Part shown: piece after piece, positions 24,430-35,303 of the stretch
Numbering within the stretch: the stretch's first letter is position 1
Layout of the letters: each line of letters begins with the position of its first letter
Notes under the pieces: model-generated
Told to the model about the DNA's origin: nothing
Seen by the model: only the letters and a program-made list of their open reading frames with translations
The model's database searches: none
Assembly: GCA_010015745.1 (NCBI GenBank)
Contig: ML978173.1
Span: 62,001-126,000 of the forward strand
Reading direction: 5' to 3'
DNA: 64,000 nucleotides
Source of the DNA: Setomelanomma holmii
Taxonomy: Eukaryota; Ascomycota; Dothideomycetes; Pleosporales; Phaeosphaeriaceae
Translations under genes and position numbers: made by a program

Positions 24430-25135
24430 GCAAGAGGATGTCTAATTGAGTACACACTAGAAAAGTTATATGCCCAATGGAGCAAATTTTGTGTCCTCAA
24501 GAGCACTTCAAATCCTCGAATATTCAGTTGTGCGCCATCTCGAAAAAGCATATCATATTAAGCAGCCCTCCCAACCCCCTCTGATCCTCCCAAAATTCAA
24601 ACCAATGCACTCGCGTTACCTATCGACATCTCTTCTTATACGAAGTGAGCAAGAACTCAATAGTAATGAATGACGGCCGGAATTTGATGGCTTTTGCATG
24701 GTTTTGCTGGGAGATCGATATGATTTGTCTGCATTGCAACTTTTGTTCGGCAATGACGGCGATTTAGACAGGCTGAGCAGAGACTACATTAGACATGTCG
24801 TGTGTCCCCGAATCCCTTTGTGCAGAATGAGGGTGGCTTCTCCAGCTGCAATGTGTCGTCGTCGATCTTTGTTGGAAGTTCTTACAACCTGTAAGGAGCT
24901 CGGATGTGAGCACAACAAAGCCAGGGTCTACCAATACAAAGGTGAAAGTGGATGCAGGACTCAACGTCGAAATGAGAAGTGTTCATATTAACCAATACAA
25001 GAGATGAACGCTCGAACCCCAAGAAAGAGTAACCGCAACTGATTAAGCACCGCAGGACCTAGAACGTGTGTCTGCGCAAATCGACCACATAGTATGGCAG
25101 GGGTGTCGTCACGATCTAATGCGCCAATTAGTATG
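24430..25135. other. Intergenic between convergent genes
   Basis: 706 bp, no supported gene; likely two 3' UTRs. Confidence 0.5.
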
Positions 25136-26671
25136 CTATACCGGAACGCCAATGTAACCAATTCTGGGTTTCGCTCGAGCACCATCGGTGGTCTCACCAC
25201 CCCACTGACCCCGCCACTCTGTTTCCTCGCGTTTGGCCAATGTGAAAGCTTCGCGCTCGTCGGGCTTCATGTCCTGAAAGTCCTCATCATCCACTTCTGG
25301 CAGGCCGTTCGTTCCAACGTCCAGGAAGTTGCCGTCGGGCCCTGGCAGACCTAGACCAGCAAAAGGAGGTTGCTGGAAGAACGAGTCCACGACCAGATAC
25401 TTTTGGCGAACAAGTGGAGGCACATCGGTCTCCTCGGATGCTACTTCCTCCCATCGCGCGTGTGTTGGTTGCGTGACTTTAGGGTAGCACATGAGATTGG
25501 TATGAGGATCGTAAATGCCTTCGAGATTCGCTCTTCGCAGGGCAGAGAGGTTCGAGTTGAAGCGGCTACTTTCTGTCAGCATGCATAGCAATGTACCTGC
25601 AAGCTCCACAGCTTACCTTGCTGCACGACCATGCTCAAACTGCCAATTTGCGGACGTGATATTAACTTTCCGCTTGCCAGGCACGGGTTTGCCGCTTGCA
25701 GTCGGAACGCTGGGAACTCCTGTGTGGTAGACACTACTCGCTCCATGCCAAGCGACATACTGGTTCTTGTTGTATGGTTCGCCGGGTGGTGGCAGACGGT
25801 CATTGGGGTCTGCAAGCTCGCCAGTGACAGCGCCTGCTTCCTTGGCCTCAGTGACATAGTAGTCGTCGATGACCCTCTTGCCGCCAATGATAATTCGTGC
25901 GCCGAATTCTCGGAAGACCGAACGCGCTGTGACTACACCGATAGAGCGACCTTTGTACGAATGTGGAATAATTTCGCGGTCGATCAGGTCTCTCTTCTCC
26001 GTATCGTCAATGATGACTTTGTACAGCTTCATGTGCTTCGTGAAGAAGAGATAACTGTCGCGAAAACCACAACAGCGGGCCGGCTCCGTTGACAGCATGT
26101 ATTGCCGCTCTCCTCGGCCTCGGATGGTAAATATGCGCACGCGGTAGTCACGACCGCCTTGAAGGTTGCCGAGCTTGTCAACCTTCTCTTCGCCCTCCTC
26201 ATCCTCTGGGAGATCCACCTCGTCATTCACTACGTCCATCATCGTGCCCTCCTTGTCGATGGCAACGCGCGTGACATGCGACACGCCGCCTTTCGGTGGT
26301 CTGCCCCGGCCAAAGCCTGCAGGTCGTCCTCGTTTGCGCTTGATGGGCGTGCCACCTTCTGAGGTATTGTCCGGCTCGACTGCATTCCAGTCTGGCGGTC
26401 TATTCTTGGGGGGCCGACCTAGGCGCTTCTTGCGTGGAAATTGTTGTATGACTACGGGGGATGGAGAGCGCTCTGACGGTGCATCCTCTTCCTCCTCTTC
26501 TGCCTCTGCTGCGACTGACTCGACTTCCTCTTCCTCTTCATCTTTGGGAGTGTCAGCGCGCGACTCAGGCGCATCGATCATGTCATCATCGCTGTCTTGT
26601 TGCGGCGTTGCGCTGCGTACGGGTGTGCTGCGACGAGCTGCAGCAGCTCGGGAAGGGCGACCGCGCGCCAT
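25136..26671 (-). CDS. NPL6: RSC chromatin-remodelling subunit Rsc7/Npl6
   Basis: Rsc7/Swp82-type subunits belong to the RSC and SWI/SNF nucleosome remodellers and act in the nucleus. Exons 26671-25617 and 25568-25136 give 495 residues. Residues 1-150 are acidic, then basic with AT-hook-like motifs (RLGRPPKNRPP, KRKRGRPAGFGRGRPPKGG) that would contact DNA minor grooves. The conserved core domain follows: RDYRVRIFTIRGRGERQYML, DSYLFFTKHMKLYKVI, REIIPHSYKGRSIGVVTARS and the Rsc7 segment FREFGARIIIGGKRVIDDYY. The second exon supplies the C-terminus RFNSNLSALRRANLEGIYDP and PTHARWEEV. The single intron (48 nt) uses acceptor AAAG rather than the earlier CAG because only that keeps frame. Confidence 0.9.
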
Positions 26672-27541
26672 TGTGTATTCGCGCGGTTGCTGCTAAAGTG
26701 GCACTTCCAATGGAGAAGTAAAGTCGGTGGCAGCGAGATGGCAGAGAGATCGATAAGTTATTCGGTGCGTATTTGGTGTCAAGGGCGGTATCAGTGAATT
26801 GATGTTGCGCACGTCCATCGATGCGCAGCGCGACGACTTTCGCGTTGACGCTAGTCAGGATGGCACGGACCAGTAAAAGTCACGTGTTCCTCCCTTCCTG
26901 CACTCCCGCTCCAATCCTGGCGCAGGCACGATGTGACCTTCTTCTTCCATATCTGGCAGCACTGATTCATCACGTCGCAAGTACTTGATTCAACTCGTCA
27001 GAAAGCCATTTTCATCATGCTTTATTACCAACGACTCAAAGCTCTCCCCAGTCTTGAAACTTGTCTCTACGGTGTAGTTTCTTCATTACCATGAGCTACC
27101 ACACAAGACCTCCATCGTACTTTCTTAGACCTCGTTATTCTTCCCCATGCGGAGATATAGTATTCTTCTGAATTTGTCTGGCTGCTTGCGATTTTGATAA
27201 TCATCATATCAGATTTGCTCTCGAGCTCCCTCATCGCCTTGGCAGTTGTACCTTTCATTATGCTCCCCGAGATGAACATCGAAAAGCAGTAAAGTAAAGC
27301 AACAGTTGCTACTTACCCCTTCGCTACTGCATGGCGAGCAAAAGCGTCCTGCCGCACGAGCATGGCCAAGTCAAGCAAGATCCTCCATGTTTGTCAACAA
27401 ACGTGTCTGCAGCAACGAGGGACCATCCCTTGGATAACTCCACAAGCGCTCCATAGGATCACTTACTCTTGAACAGTCCCAAAGACATCAGGTTTCTTGG
27501 GGCGTCATCGAAGTCTACTCCGCTCCCATCAACTCTCAGCC
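26672..27541. other. Divergent intergenic region upstream of RSC7
   Basis: 870 bp holding promoters of RSC7 and the next plus-strand gene. No gene recognised. Confidence 0.5.
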
Positions 27542-29043
27542 ATGAGTTCCAGAAGCTTCAAGCGATTCACGCTTCGAGCGAAGCACAGCATGTCGGGACT
27601 CAATCCGCTTTGCGATGGAGACGACCCAACGTCAGTACCTTGCGGACGCATTGCAGACGAATGCTAACAATTTAAGGCATGTCCCGGTCATTGTTTCGCC
27701 AGTGAAGCTCAAGGAGAACGATACACCCGACCTCCAAGACTTTGGCTCCCTCAAGAGTTGTACGGACTCGACATGCTCGGAAGTACACCCTGCATCGCCA
27801 GCCAAGAACACTCCTTCGAGACGCAAGAGGTTGATGGGCTCACTGCGGAGCATGGGTTCTATTCGAAGTATGCGGTCACCGACTCAGAAAGAGAACGAGC
27901 AGACTGGGCCCACGAACGCTCTACATGAGCCACAGGTATGTTTCGACTGTGACATCTGATCCGACACTTGTTTATCAGCCGTTACAGAGCCCTTGTACAC
28001 CCGCCCGTGAGCTGAGACCTTCATTGGCCCTCGATTTCCAACAGTCACCTGAGGGACGGCCTATGTTTGATCTTTGGCGCAGAGACTCCGCAGCCTCTAG
28101 CCTACATGTACAGCATTCATCACCAGTGCCCATTCCCATATCAGCGCAGCAAGGGGTTCAGTTGTGCAGTGAACTGGCCTTGGAACTGCCTGCTGGAACC
28201 ATACCCCAAACGCCCGCCCCACTTCAGATGGCTTTGGAGAGGGACGTCAGTCAGCTCCCCAGCATAGCTGCACCCGTTCTGGTCGGGTTGTCGACAAGGT
28301 TTGCTGCAGAGCCCTTACCGACTCTAATGCCGGGTACCAATCTTGTGTTCAGCGAGGATGACCTGACCGGAGCACCGCCGTCAGCTCAGATCCAGCGTGC
28401 CTTTGAGTCGCAACCCGCGAGCTACTTCGATATTCCAATACTCCAGAGTACCATCCCACGCACCATCGATCGCCAAAGCGACCAGCATACTCCGGGCAAT
28501 GTCCGTGTTGACATCACTAAACCTACCATGGCCACCGATAATCAGGGCCAGGAGCTTGCATTGATTGACATCGAGCACATCGTGTACGAGGACGACCTTG
28601 ACATCAGGGTTAGGGATGATCAGCCCACGCCGCAATCTCTCACCTCTCAAGCCCAGGCGCAAATGCGACTACAGTTGCTAGCTCACACAGGTCGGGCCAA
28701 AGACAACGATCCATCGATGCCTGCATCAGAAAGCTGGGGTACACATGGTAGTCTATACGATGGGTCCGGCTACGGAGCCGAAAGTAGCTCACGTCCTTCC
28801 ACATCGTCGACTGCACCAAAGCCCATTCCAAGATCGGAAGGCAAGGCAACTACCACAACTAGCATGTTCGCAGAGGACTCTGTCGCGATGGCGAAGGATC
28901 ACCAGATGCTGGAGGAGGTCATCCGCGCATATGCGGCGTTGGAAGAAGAAGGCACATCGGGCTTTTCCGAGGAAGTTCTGGAAGATGCTGTCGCCGACGT
29001 TGAAATGGCAAACAGGCTGGCCGATCACAGTCTGGGTCCTTAG
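27542..29043 (+). CDS. Hypothetical Ser/Pro-rich protein, 470 aa
   Basis: I do not recognise this protein. Three exons, 27542-27630, 27677-27935 and 27979-29043, join cleanly. The first intron has a GCTAAC branch and both junctions preserve frame. The N-terminus is basic (MSSRSFKRFTLRAKHSM). A short basic repeat block RRKRLMGSLRSMGSIRSMRS in exon 2 looks like a kinase-target or membrane/nuclear-binding segment. Most of the rest is disordered and rich in Ser, Pro and Gln. A short helical acidic region near the C-terminus (DHQMLEEVIRAYAALEEE, then EVLEDAVADVEMANRL) is the best candidate for a conserved motif. Nothing predicts an enzymatic role; a regulatory or scaffold protein is a guess. Confidence 0.7.
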
Positions 29044-29900
29044 ACCTTCGGCCCGACTTTGTTAGAATAAGTGTTGCAGTGAATACAGTGAATCAAAAGG
29101 TAACCGCGCAAAGCGGTAAGTCAAGTGTGGAACCGCGCAGGGCAGTAAATCTGAGTATCATGTGCTCTGTATTGTTCTGTGCTCTGTTCGTGATGACCTC
29201 TTACCAGGCCATCAGCAGCGTCTGTTTACATGACGTATTTATAATCCAGTTCAGGTAAGAGGTGCTTGATAAGATGAGGAAGCAGCATCAGACCACCAGC
29301 ACGTGGCACACGTGATGCGCTCCTCTCATAAACCGTCACAATAAGGGTCCTGACGGCAAGGATTTTGGAGTGGGTTCCCAGGAGCGATAAGCATTCTTAG
29401 TGGCCAGTCTTTGGTAGATTCTTCGTCGTATACAATGCAACCAGATGTATCTCTGGGCTTTTACCATTCGTGCTCCTTATGTCTCTGGAAGCGCATTACT
29501 CTGGAAGTCTTTTGCACCAATGGCCCCTCTAGCTCTGACGAAGCGATGGAGTATCAGTCGATTTGTGCATATATTCTCTGTGCAATAGCCGAAGCAGACC
29601 GAGTAGATGGTAGACAGCAGCGCAAGATCAGGCCATCTCACAGACCACTTGGGCGCACCCGCTGCACGTCCATGCTAGCGCGGCGACATTGGTTTGACGT
29701 GCCTGTGGGGTCACTCTCGTACGATTCAACGCTCAATTTACCCATCACTGCCGTTACGGGTTCATGATGTGCATCATCGCGGGAGTATGCGCCGGACCAC
29801 GCGAGATGGCGATCACGGAACATAAAGCGCGGGAAAAGAGGTTGCTAGTCAGGCTTTTGTCATCAAGGACCCCTCGCGGTCCCGCGTATTCCAGGTCACG
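29044..29900. other. Intergenic, 0.86 kb
   Basis: It contains a short imperfect direct repeat around 29102-29145 (AACCGCGCA twice with GCGGTAAGTC/GGCAGTAAAT following). No gene seen. Confidence 0.45.
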
Positions 29901-31363
29901 ATGAGTTCCGATAGCACTACCTCACCCACCAACACGCCCACGGTCGTCATTGGCAGCGGTATCATTGGTCTGAGTACTGCGTACTTCCTGTCGGAGAGCG
30001 GCGACACCGATCCGGAAAGCATACATGTGCTTGATGCGAGTTCGGAGTTGTTCCGTTGTGCTTCGGGACTCGCGGGAGGATTTCTTGCTGAAGACTGTAT
30101 GTGTTGCCAGACTTTGGGACGCTGATCGCGCTTCGCTGGTCCAACATTGAAGGATTTAATCCAATGCTAACTACGCGCCCCAGGGTTTGCTCCATCAGTA
30201 AAGTCTCTTGGTGCGTTGTCATTCAAACTCCATGCCACACTTGCCAATGCACACAATGGTCGCGCAACATGGGGATATGCTCACAGCACTGGCATATCGC
30301 TGAACCAAGACAGCGAGTCTGCCGTTGGCGGAAGCGGTGAGGACTGGCTGGAGAGCGGAACGAGCAGAGCCCAACTCGCGAACCACAATCGGCCATGGGA
30401 AGAAGAACAATCTGGTCCCGGCTGGCTGCGACGCACAAAAGACGGCACCATGGAAATCATCAGTCAGGGCGGTACGACAGCACAAATTGATCCAATGCGG
30501 TTCTGTAAATGGCTGCTGGCGAAATGTCAAGAGAGAGGCGTGCAGGTCCTCAACCCTGCAAGAGCGCTGTCCGTGTCTCGAGATGGAAACGGCATTCTCA
30601 ACGGCATACGGATAAGTCGAGATGGTGCAGAGTCTGAGTGTACGACTGTTCACGTTGTAGACACAAAATGGGCCCACTACTAACAGCTCACCAGTACCAT
30701 GTACACGTTTGGTCATCACTGCTGGCGCCTGGTCGCCTCGCGTCTTTAGCACCCTCTTTCCCACCGCCGCAACACGAATACCTATCTCATCGCTCGGCGG
30801 CCACTCGCTCGTCGTTCGCAACATACACTTCAAGTCCGAAGAACCTGACAAGGAAGTTTGCCATGCCATCTTCGCAACAGACACACTTGGCTTCTCGCCG
30901 GAATGGTTCTCCAGGCTAGGCGGGGAGTTGTACCTTGCTGGCCTGAACAGCACGACAATCCCACTTCCAGATGTTGCAACGGAGGTGAAGGCAAGCGAGA
31001 AGTCGATCGAACAGCTCAAGTCATGTGCGAAAGCTATGATGGTAGGCGTGCCTGGAAAGGACATGGAGATCATTCGAGAGGGCCTGGTACGCACTACCAG
31101 AACTTTCGCCTGGTTCTCACTAACCGTATACATAGTGCTTCCGACCAGTAACTTCGAGCGGCCGCCCGATAGTAGCGCGAATACCGGACGAGAAGTTGGG
31201 CGGTCTGAAAACTCGGGGAAAAGGAGAAGGTGGAGTATTCATTGGAGCTGGCCATGGTGCTTGGGGCATCTCACATGCGCCTGGCACAGGATTAGTGCTC
31301 TCGGAGTTGATCGAGGGTCGGCAACCGAGTGCGAAGATCGATGCTTTACAGCTGCCAACTTAG
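29901..31363 (+). CDS. FAD-dependent oxidoreductase, DAO/TDA3-like
   Basis: This is a D-amino-acid-oxidase-fold flavoprotein resembling yeast Tda3 and fungal FAD-dependent oxidoreductase superfamily members; the substrate is unknown. Four exons, 29901-30096, 30184-30639, 30695-31086 and 31136-31363, give 423 residues. The N-terminus has the dinucleotide-binding motif VVIGSGIIGLSTAYFLSE (GxGxxG) and the typical ASGLAGGFLAEDWF segment across intron 1. The DAO middle shows TAQIDPMRFCKWLL, RLVITAGAWSPRVF and PISSLGGHSLVV. The C-terminal FAD-binding part is FRPVTSSGRPIVARIP with GVFIGAGHGAWGISHAPGTG. Intron 1 has a TGCTAAC branch. No signal peptide or PTS1 is evident, so a cytosolic or late-endosomal location (as for Tda3) is inferred. 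Confidence 0.9.
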
Positions 31364-32114
31364 GGCGTTTGAACCTTGTTCTGACTCATTAGCATGACCT
31401 GCATTGCTCGGCGCAACTTTGAAGGTTCTGCACATCTTTCGATGCCCAGTATTGAGGCTGCATGTTTTGAGAGGAGGACAAATACATCACTGTATGTTGT
31501 GAAATAGCAATTTTGAATAAGCATGACGAGAAAGGTGGGTTGATTTCTTGTGTTTACGGTATTTCAAGTCGAGTTGCGAAATGCTCATCCAAGAGAATTT
31601 GCCACCCAAAGGCTGATCTTGACGAAGAGATGATGGTATACACGTTATCGAATTATCATGGGTGTCTGACGACCTGCAAGTTGTGAGTTCAAATATAGTC
31701 GTAGCGAGGCTTGAGAGAATTACCTGAGGTATGGGAGTTTGCAGATGAAAGCCGTGTGGTTGAAGTTTAATGGTGAAGTATATGGTCGTGATCTTGGATC
31801 AAGGTATGTAATCGAAGACTTTGGTAGAAGTGTTTCGTCGGATGGTGCTAACAGCTCGTAGGTTTGAGCTGCATGATCAAAGCTATAATTGCTTGTCGTG
31901 AAAGGATGGAGGTTTATGAGGTATTCGAGGAAGTGGATGATACTCACAAGACTCGGAAGGGACCAGTCTGGTCTCGCCGTTGCATCTTTTCGATGCTGCT
32001 CGATAGTGGCGCAAACTTCAGAAACCCATATCCCATTGCCCAGGACCCACCTCCTCTTGCTTGCCAACAAGGTCCAGGCCGCAGCGTGAACAAGCCAACA
32101 TACTCACCCAATAC
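31364..32114. other. Intergenic, 0.75 kb
   Basis: It lies between the oxidoreductase 3' end and the WSC-gene 3' end. A 116-codon minus-strand frame (31720-32070) has no recognisable motif and probably belongs to the 3' flank of the WSC gene. Confidence 0.45.
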
Positions 32115-32943
32115 CTACTTTTGCTAACAAAAACAACTTTGCAGAGCACAGTCTTGAACACTGAGAATAGAAATAGGGACGTACCGGGTCATATCGTAGG
32201 TTCTGGTACGCAGTAATGCGATCAGGCGCACCACCTGCTTCCGTGGCATTGTTGGAAGTCGGAAGCGTGCAAGCATGGGTGACATTAGTTGCGGCGCCGA
32301 ACGCGTAGCTGTCGGTGCAGTGGCAAGTATCTCCATTTTGGATGCCGAAGTACTTGTACGGCCCGCCTGTGGCGTTGTTGCAGTATGCCAAACAGCTGGC
32401 ATGGTCGACGCGAGTGTCTGTTCCGGTGGGACCGTTGAAGAATGGCGCGGCGGTGTCGCCGGCTGGAGGACAGCCTAGATAGTCTGCCTGAGGACTGAAG
32501 TCCGTGATGAGAGCCGCTGGCGATGGAGGGGGCGATGGCGAAGGTGAAGGCGAAGGTGAAGGCGAAGGTGAAGGAGATGGCGAAGGAGATGGCGACAGTG
32601 ACGGTGATGGTACCACCCTCGTCTGGAAGATGATTTGGTAAGTGTTGGAACCTCCAGCTTGCGTTCCATTTCCAGAGTTGGGCCAGTTGCACTGGGTTGC
32701 ATCGGGCGTGGCTTCGAAAGCGAGATCGTTTCCACAGTAGCAGTTGCGGCCCCAAGCGATACCGAAGTAGTTGAAAGGAGTGCCTGTGGCATCGACTGTA
32801 CAGAAGGTCTCGCAAGCTTGATCGGTCATAGCATCCTGGTTGAAGAGAACAGGGCCGTCGAGGATTCGCGCAGTGTTGTCCGAGTTCTGTTGCGGGTAGC
32901 AGCCAGCGACTGTGGCGGCGCTTGGGTCGAAATTTTGTGATCA
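32115..32943 (-). pseudogene. WSC-domain secreted/cell-wall protein, 5'-truncated
   Basis: WSC domains are Cys-rich carbohydrate-binding modules of cell-wall sensors and secreted proteins. Two copies are visible: one around VAGCYPQQNSDNTARIL through CETFC, YFGIAWGRNCYCGND and NTYQIIF, and a second from ADYLGCPPAGD through CLAYCNN, YFGIQNGDTCHCTDSY and DRITAYQNL. Between them is a Pro-Ser linker coded by a 12-bp tandem repeat. At the 3' end an intron at 32184-32124 (GTACGT ... TTGTTAG) leads to a last exon of three codons (Gln-Lys-stop). At the 5' end the WSC frame runs into an in-frame TGA just upstream of 32943, and no ATG or signal peptide is in frame. The first in-frame ATG (32829) would cut the first WSC domain in half. 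I therefore treat the gene as truncated or broken at about 32940. Confidence 0.65.
32531..32610 (-). repeat. Tandem repeat coding the Pro-Ser linker
   Basis: Hexamer/12-mer repeat (units GGCGAAGGTGAA and GGAGATGGCGAA on the plus strand) read on the minus strand as alternating Ser-Pro. It spaces the two WSC domains and is likely length-variable between strains. Confidence 0.8.
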
Positions 32944-32994
32944 AATTGGACTTTGAGATAATTAGCGAATCCCAAGTGGCAGTAAATTAGGTTA

Positions 32995-33040
32995 TCTCAT
33001 GTGTTCAAAACTGTGCTTTGCATATAATGTTTTTACGCAC
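32995..33040 (+). repeat. Copy B of a shared intron-like sequence block
   Basis: This block (GTGTTCAAAACTGTGCTTTG and flanks) matches, in opposite orientation, the start of the WSC-gene intron (32184-32124; GTGTTCAAGACTGTGCTCTG) and more loosely the sequence after a GTACGT donor at 33974. Here it is not next to a splice donor. Confidence 0.6.
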
Positions 33041-33919
33041 AGCGTCTCTATGCCTAGAGATAGCAATATCTCGTATGTATAGTCTATTTGTATAGATATC
33101 TCGTAATTAGTATATATTCTATACAAATTAGATACTATATTAACGTACTTGATAAGCGAGTCGGACATACAAGAGATTCGGTACAACCTAGTACCAACAT
33201 CAAGCACTATTAGGTACTTTGATCTTCATTGTTGTATCAAAGCTCTTCGGTCCGAATAATTTCCATTCTTGTCGACCGCGGCGGTGGCTCACGTGTATCA
33301 AGTACATCAACCTAACATGGTGTGCAACTTGCCACAACTGCAGGGCGACATCATTGCGTTCTTGAAGGATCACATCGCGCTCTCTATGGCATGAGCGCGA
33401 ATTATGTACAAGAAAAGGGAGCCAAAACAAAGATTCGACGGAGTCTTTCTAGACATCAGATGCGAAACGTGCGTTGATTGAGGACTGCAGCATTGTGATA
33501 AGACTGTATGCTCTGAGCGGAGGCATGAGTTTCCAAATCTCATCTCACAACATCCGCACGCGGCAGGGGTTAGCTGCCAGATTGTGCCTTGAACAAGCGA
33601 GTAGCCTATGATTACGAATAAGTATACATGCGAAGGCATCGAGTGCATCGGGTACTTTGAAGATAATTAGAGGTGAATGTCCGAGGAAATGTGAGCGAGA
33701 GAAGATGTAACAATGAAAAGACCATGTTGATGGAGCAGGACTAAGCAAATTGCTTGCAGCGACTCCAATCGAGTGAATTGTGTTCGCAATTTCGGTCTTT
33801 CACGTCAGTCACTGGCATTGATAGTCTTCGCAAAATCAAGTCGAACTATTGCAACTAGGCCACAATAGAAAGTCTTAATCCAGCTTCGTGTCAAACTATA
33901 ATTACTCTCTCTACACACA

Positions 33920-33974
33920 TATTGTATTTGCAAAGCATGATTTTAAACACACGATAATAGAAAATTTGACGTAC
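33920..33974 (-). repeat. Copy C of the shared intron-like block, after a GTACGT donor
   Basis: On the minus strand, the sequence following the donor at 33974 (GTACGTCAAATTTTCTATTA, then GTGTTTAAAATCATGCTTTG) aligns with the WSC intron start (GTACGTCCCTATTTCTATTC, then GTGTTCAAGACTGTGCTCTG). Most differences are C to T or G to A. The exons before the two donors are unrelated. Confidence 0.55.
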
Positions 33975-34142
33975 CGCTGGTGACGAACTTGGGAGACCAC
34001 CAAGTGTGGAGGTCACGCTATTGATCACTGTCCTAGGAGCAAGGCTACGCGTTGTAGTCGTTGTGCATATTGAGGACTGAGCCTGGGACCGCTGGATCCA
34101 CAAGGCAGCGGCCAGAAGAGTCTGTCCTGCAATTATCAACAT
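33975..34142 (-). CDS. Signal-peptide exon, possible orphaned 5' exon
   Basis: A 56-codon exon starts at ATG 34142 with a plausible signal peptide (MLIIAGQTLLAAALWIQRSQ) and continues Ser/Thr-rich (ICTTTTTRSLAPRTVINSVT). It ends exactly at a GTACGT donor. No acceptor and downstream exon could be matched with confidence. It may be the first exon of the WSC gene, now separated from it by about 1 kb of AT-rich DNA, or a fragment of another secreted protein. Confidence 0.4.
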
Positions 34143-35303
34143 TATGAGAGCTTTTACTTTACCTTTATATGTTTAGATTAATGAGCGTCCATGCAGCGAC
34201 AAGAAAAACAAGAAGAGAGCGTGTGCTCTCACAGCAGGGAACGAGTGTCCGTGACGAGCAAAGAAGGAGCGTCGGTGAGGCGTCAATGACCATTGGCACG
34301 GTCTGGATATATGATAGATTGGCAGTAGCTCACTTGCGTTACCATTCCTCTAGGTCGGTAGTACACGAGCGGAGAATAAGGCCGCAGATACCCAGCGCGA
34401 ACATCAACGCGTTGGCATGCATTAATGTAGGGATTGGGCCGAATATTTAGGGGCCTAAAAACTAAAGATGGCCAGTACAGTAAATATGTAGAAGTCTATT
34501 AACTATGTATAATATTTTAGTAAACGTTGAGCTATTTACTAATTACTAACTTTGCTTTTACACTTCTACTCTTAAAGACTATACGATATACCTTCTATCG
34601 AATTGCTATGCTACAGCGCTCTAAAGAGCAGCGCATAATCTGGCCAATGAATCACATAGTCAAGAAGGAAAGAAGTGAACAGCTTGGGAAGCTAGGGCGA
34701 TGATCAGCAGGAGAGGCATCCCCTTGCTTCCACGACTTGGCCATTTGCTCGGCGGCACGTAGTTTACGGAAGAAGCGGCTCAAAGCGACAGCTGCCGTAC
34801 TTGGCTGGACACCAGAGCATGTGCCAGAACGCAAGGAGTAAAATCGTCAAGTGGCGGCGTTTGAGGGGTACGGAAGTTGCGCACTGTCCGTGTGCTATGG
34901 ATCGCGAGCGTTTACAGCCGTATTTCTCCTGCCTCAAATTTGAAATCACTTGGAGGATCTCGGTCGTATCGGGAAGGCCATCTTTACTATTGAACGTGAC
35001 ATGATGACTGGTTGTTTTTTGCTTCGCAGAATCATGTGGTAGAAGTTCCATAGTTTCAAGAATATGATTTCGCATTGCTCAATTCGCAAGATCTGGCGAA
35101 CTAAACGTCTACAGTCGTGCGCATAGAATACGGTCGAAGGGACGCTCGAATTACTTGATCGCTAGTATTGTCGTATATCGTAATTGCAAGTTCTCCCCCT
35201 ACAGCAGACTCGCTGCGACCAGATATACCCTCCTCAAAATCGTCCCTCATCATATGAACTTCTTCAAAATATTGACAGTTGCTTCTTCGCGACTTCGGCC
35301 CTC
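34143..35303. other. Intergenic with AT-rich patch
   Basis: 1.16 kb. 34445-34625 is strongly AT-rich, reminiscent of mutated transposon remains, but no transposase fragment is readable. No gene supported. Confidence 0.45.

Larger units (their letters stand above)
32944..33974. other. AT-rich, repeat-bearing non-coding segment
   Basis: About 1 kb with clear AT enrichment at 33030-33200. It contains short direct repeats (ATATCTCGTA at about 33066 and 33097) and an imperfect inverted repeat (33081-33096 against 33118-33136). No coding potential was found. It separates the truncated WSC gene from a signal-peptide exon that might once have belonged to it. Confidence 0.5.

Noticed and set aside
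31720..32070. 116-codon minus-strand frame downstream of the WSC gene
   Set aside because: The WSC gene can end by a short intron and a three-codon exon before it; no motif in the frame.
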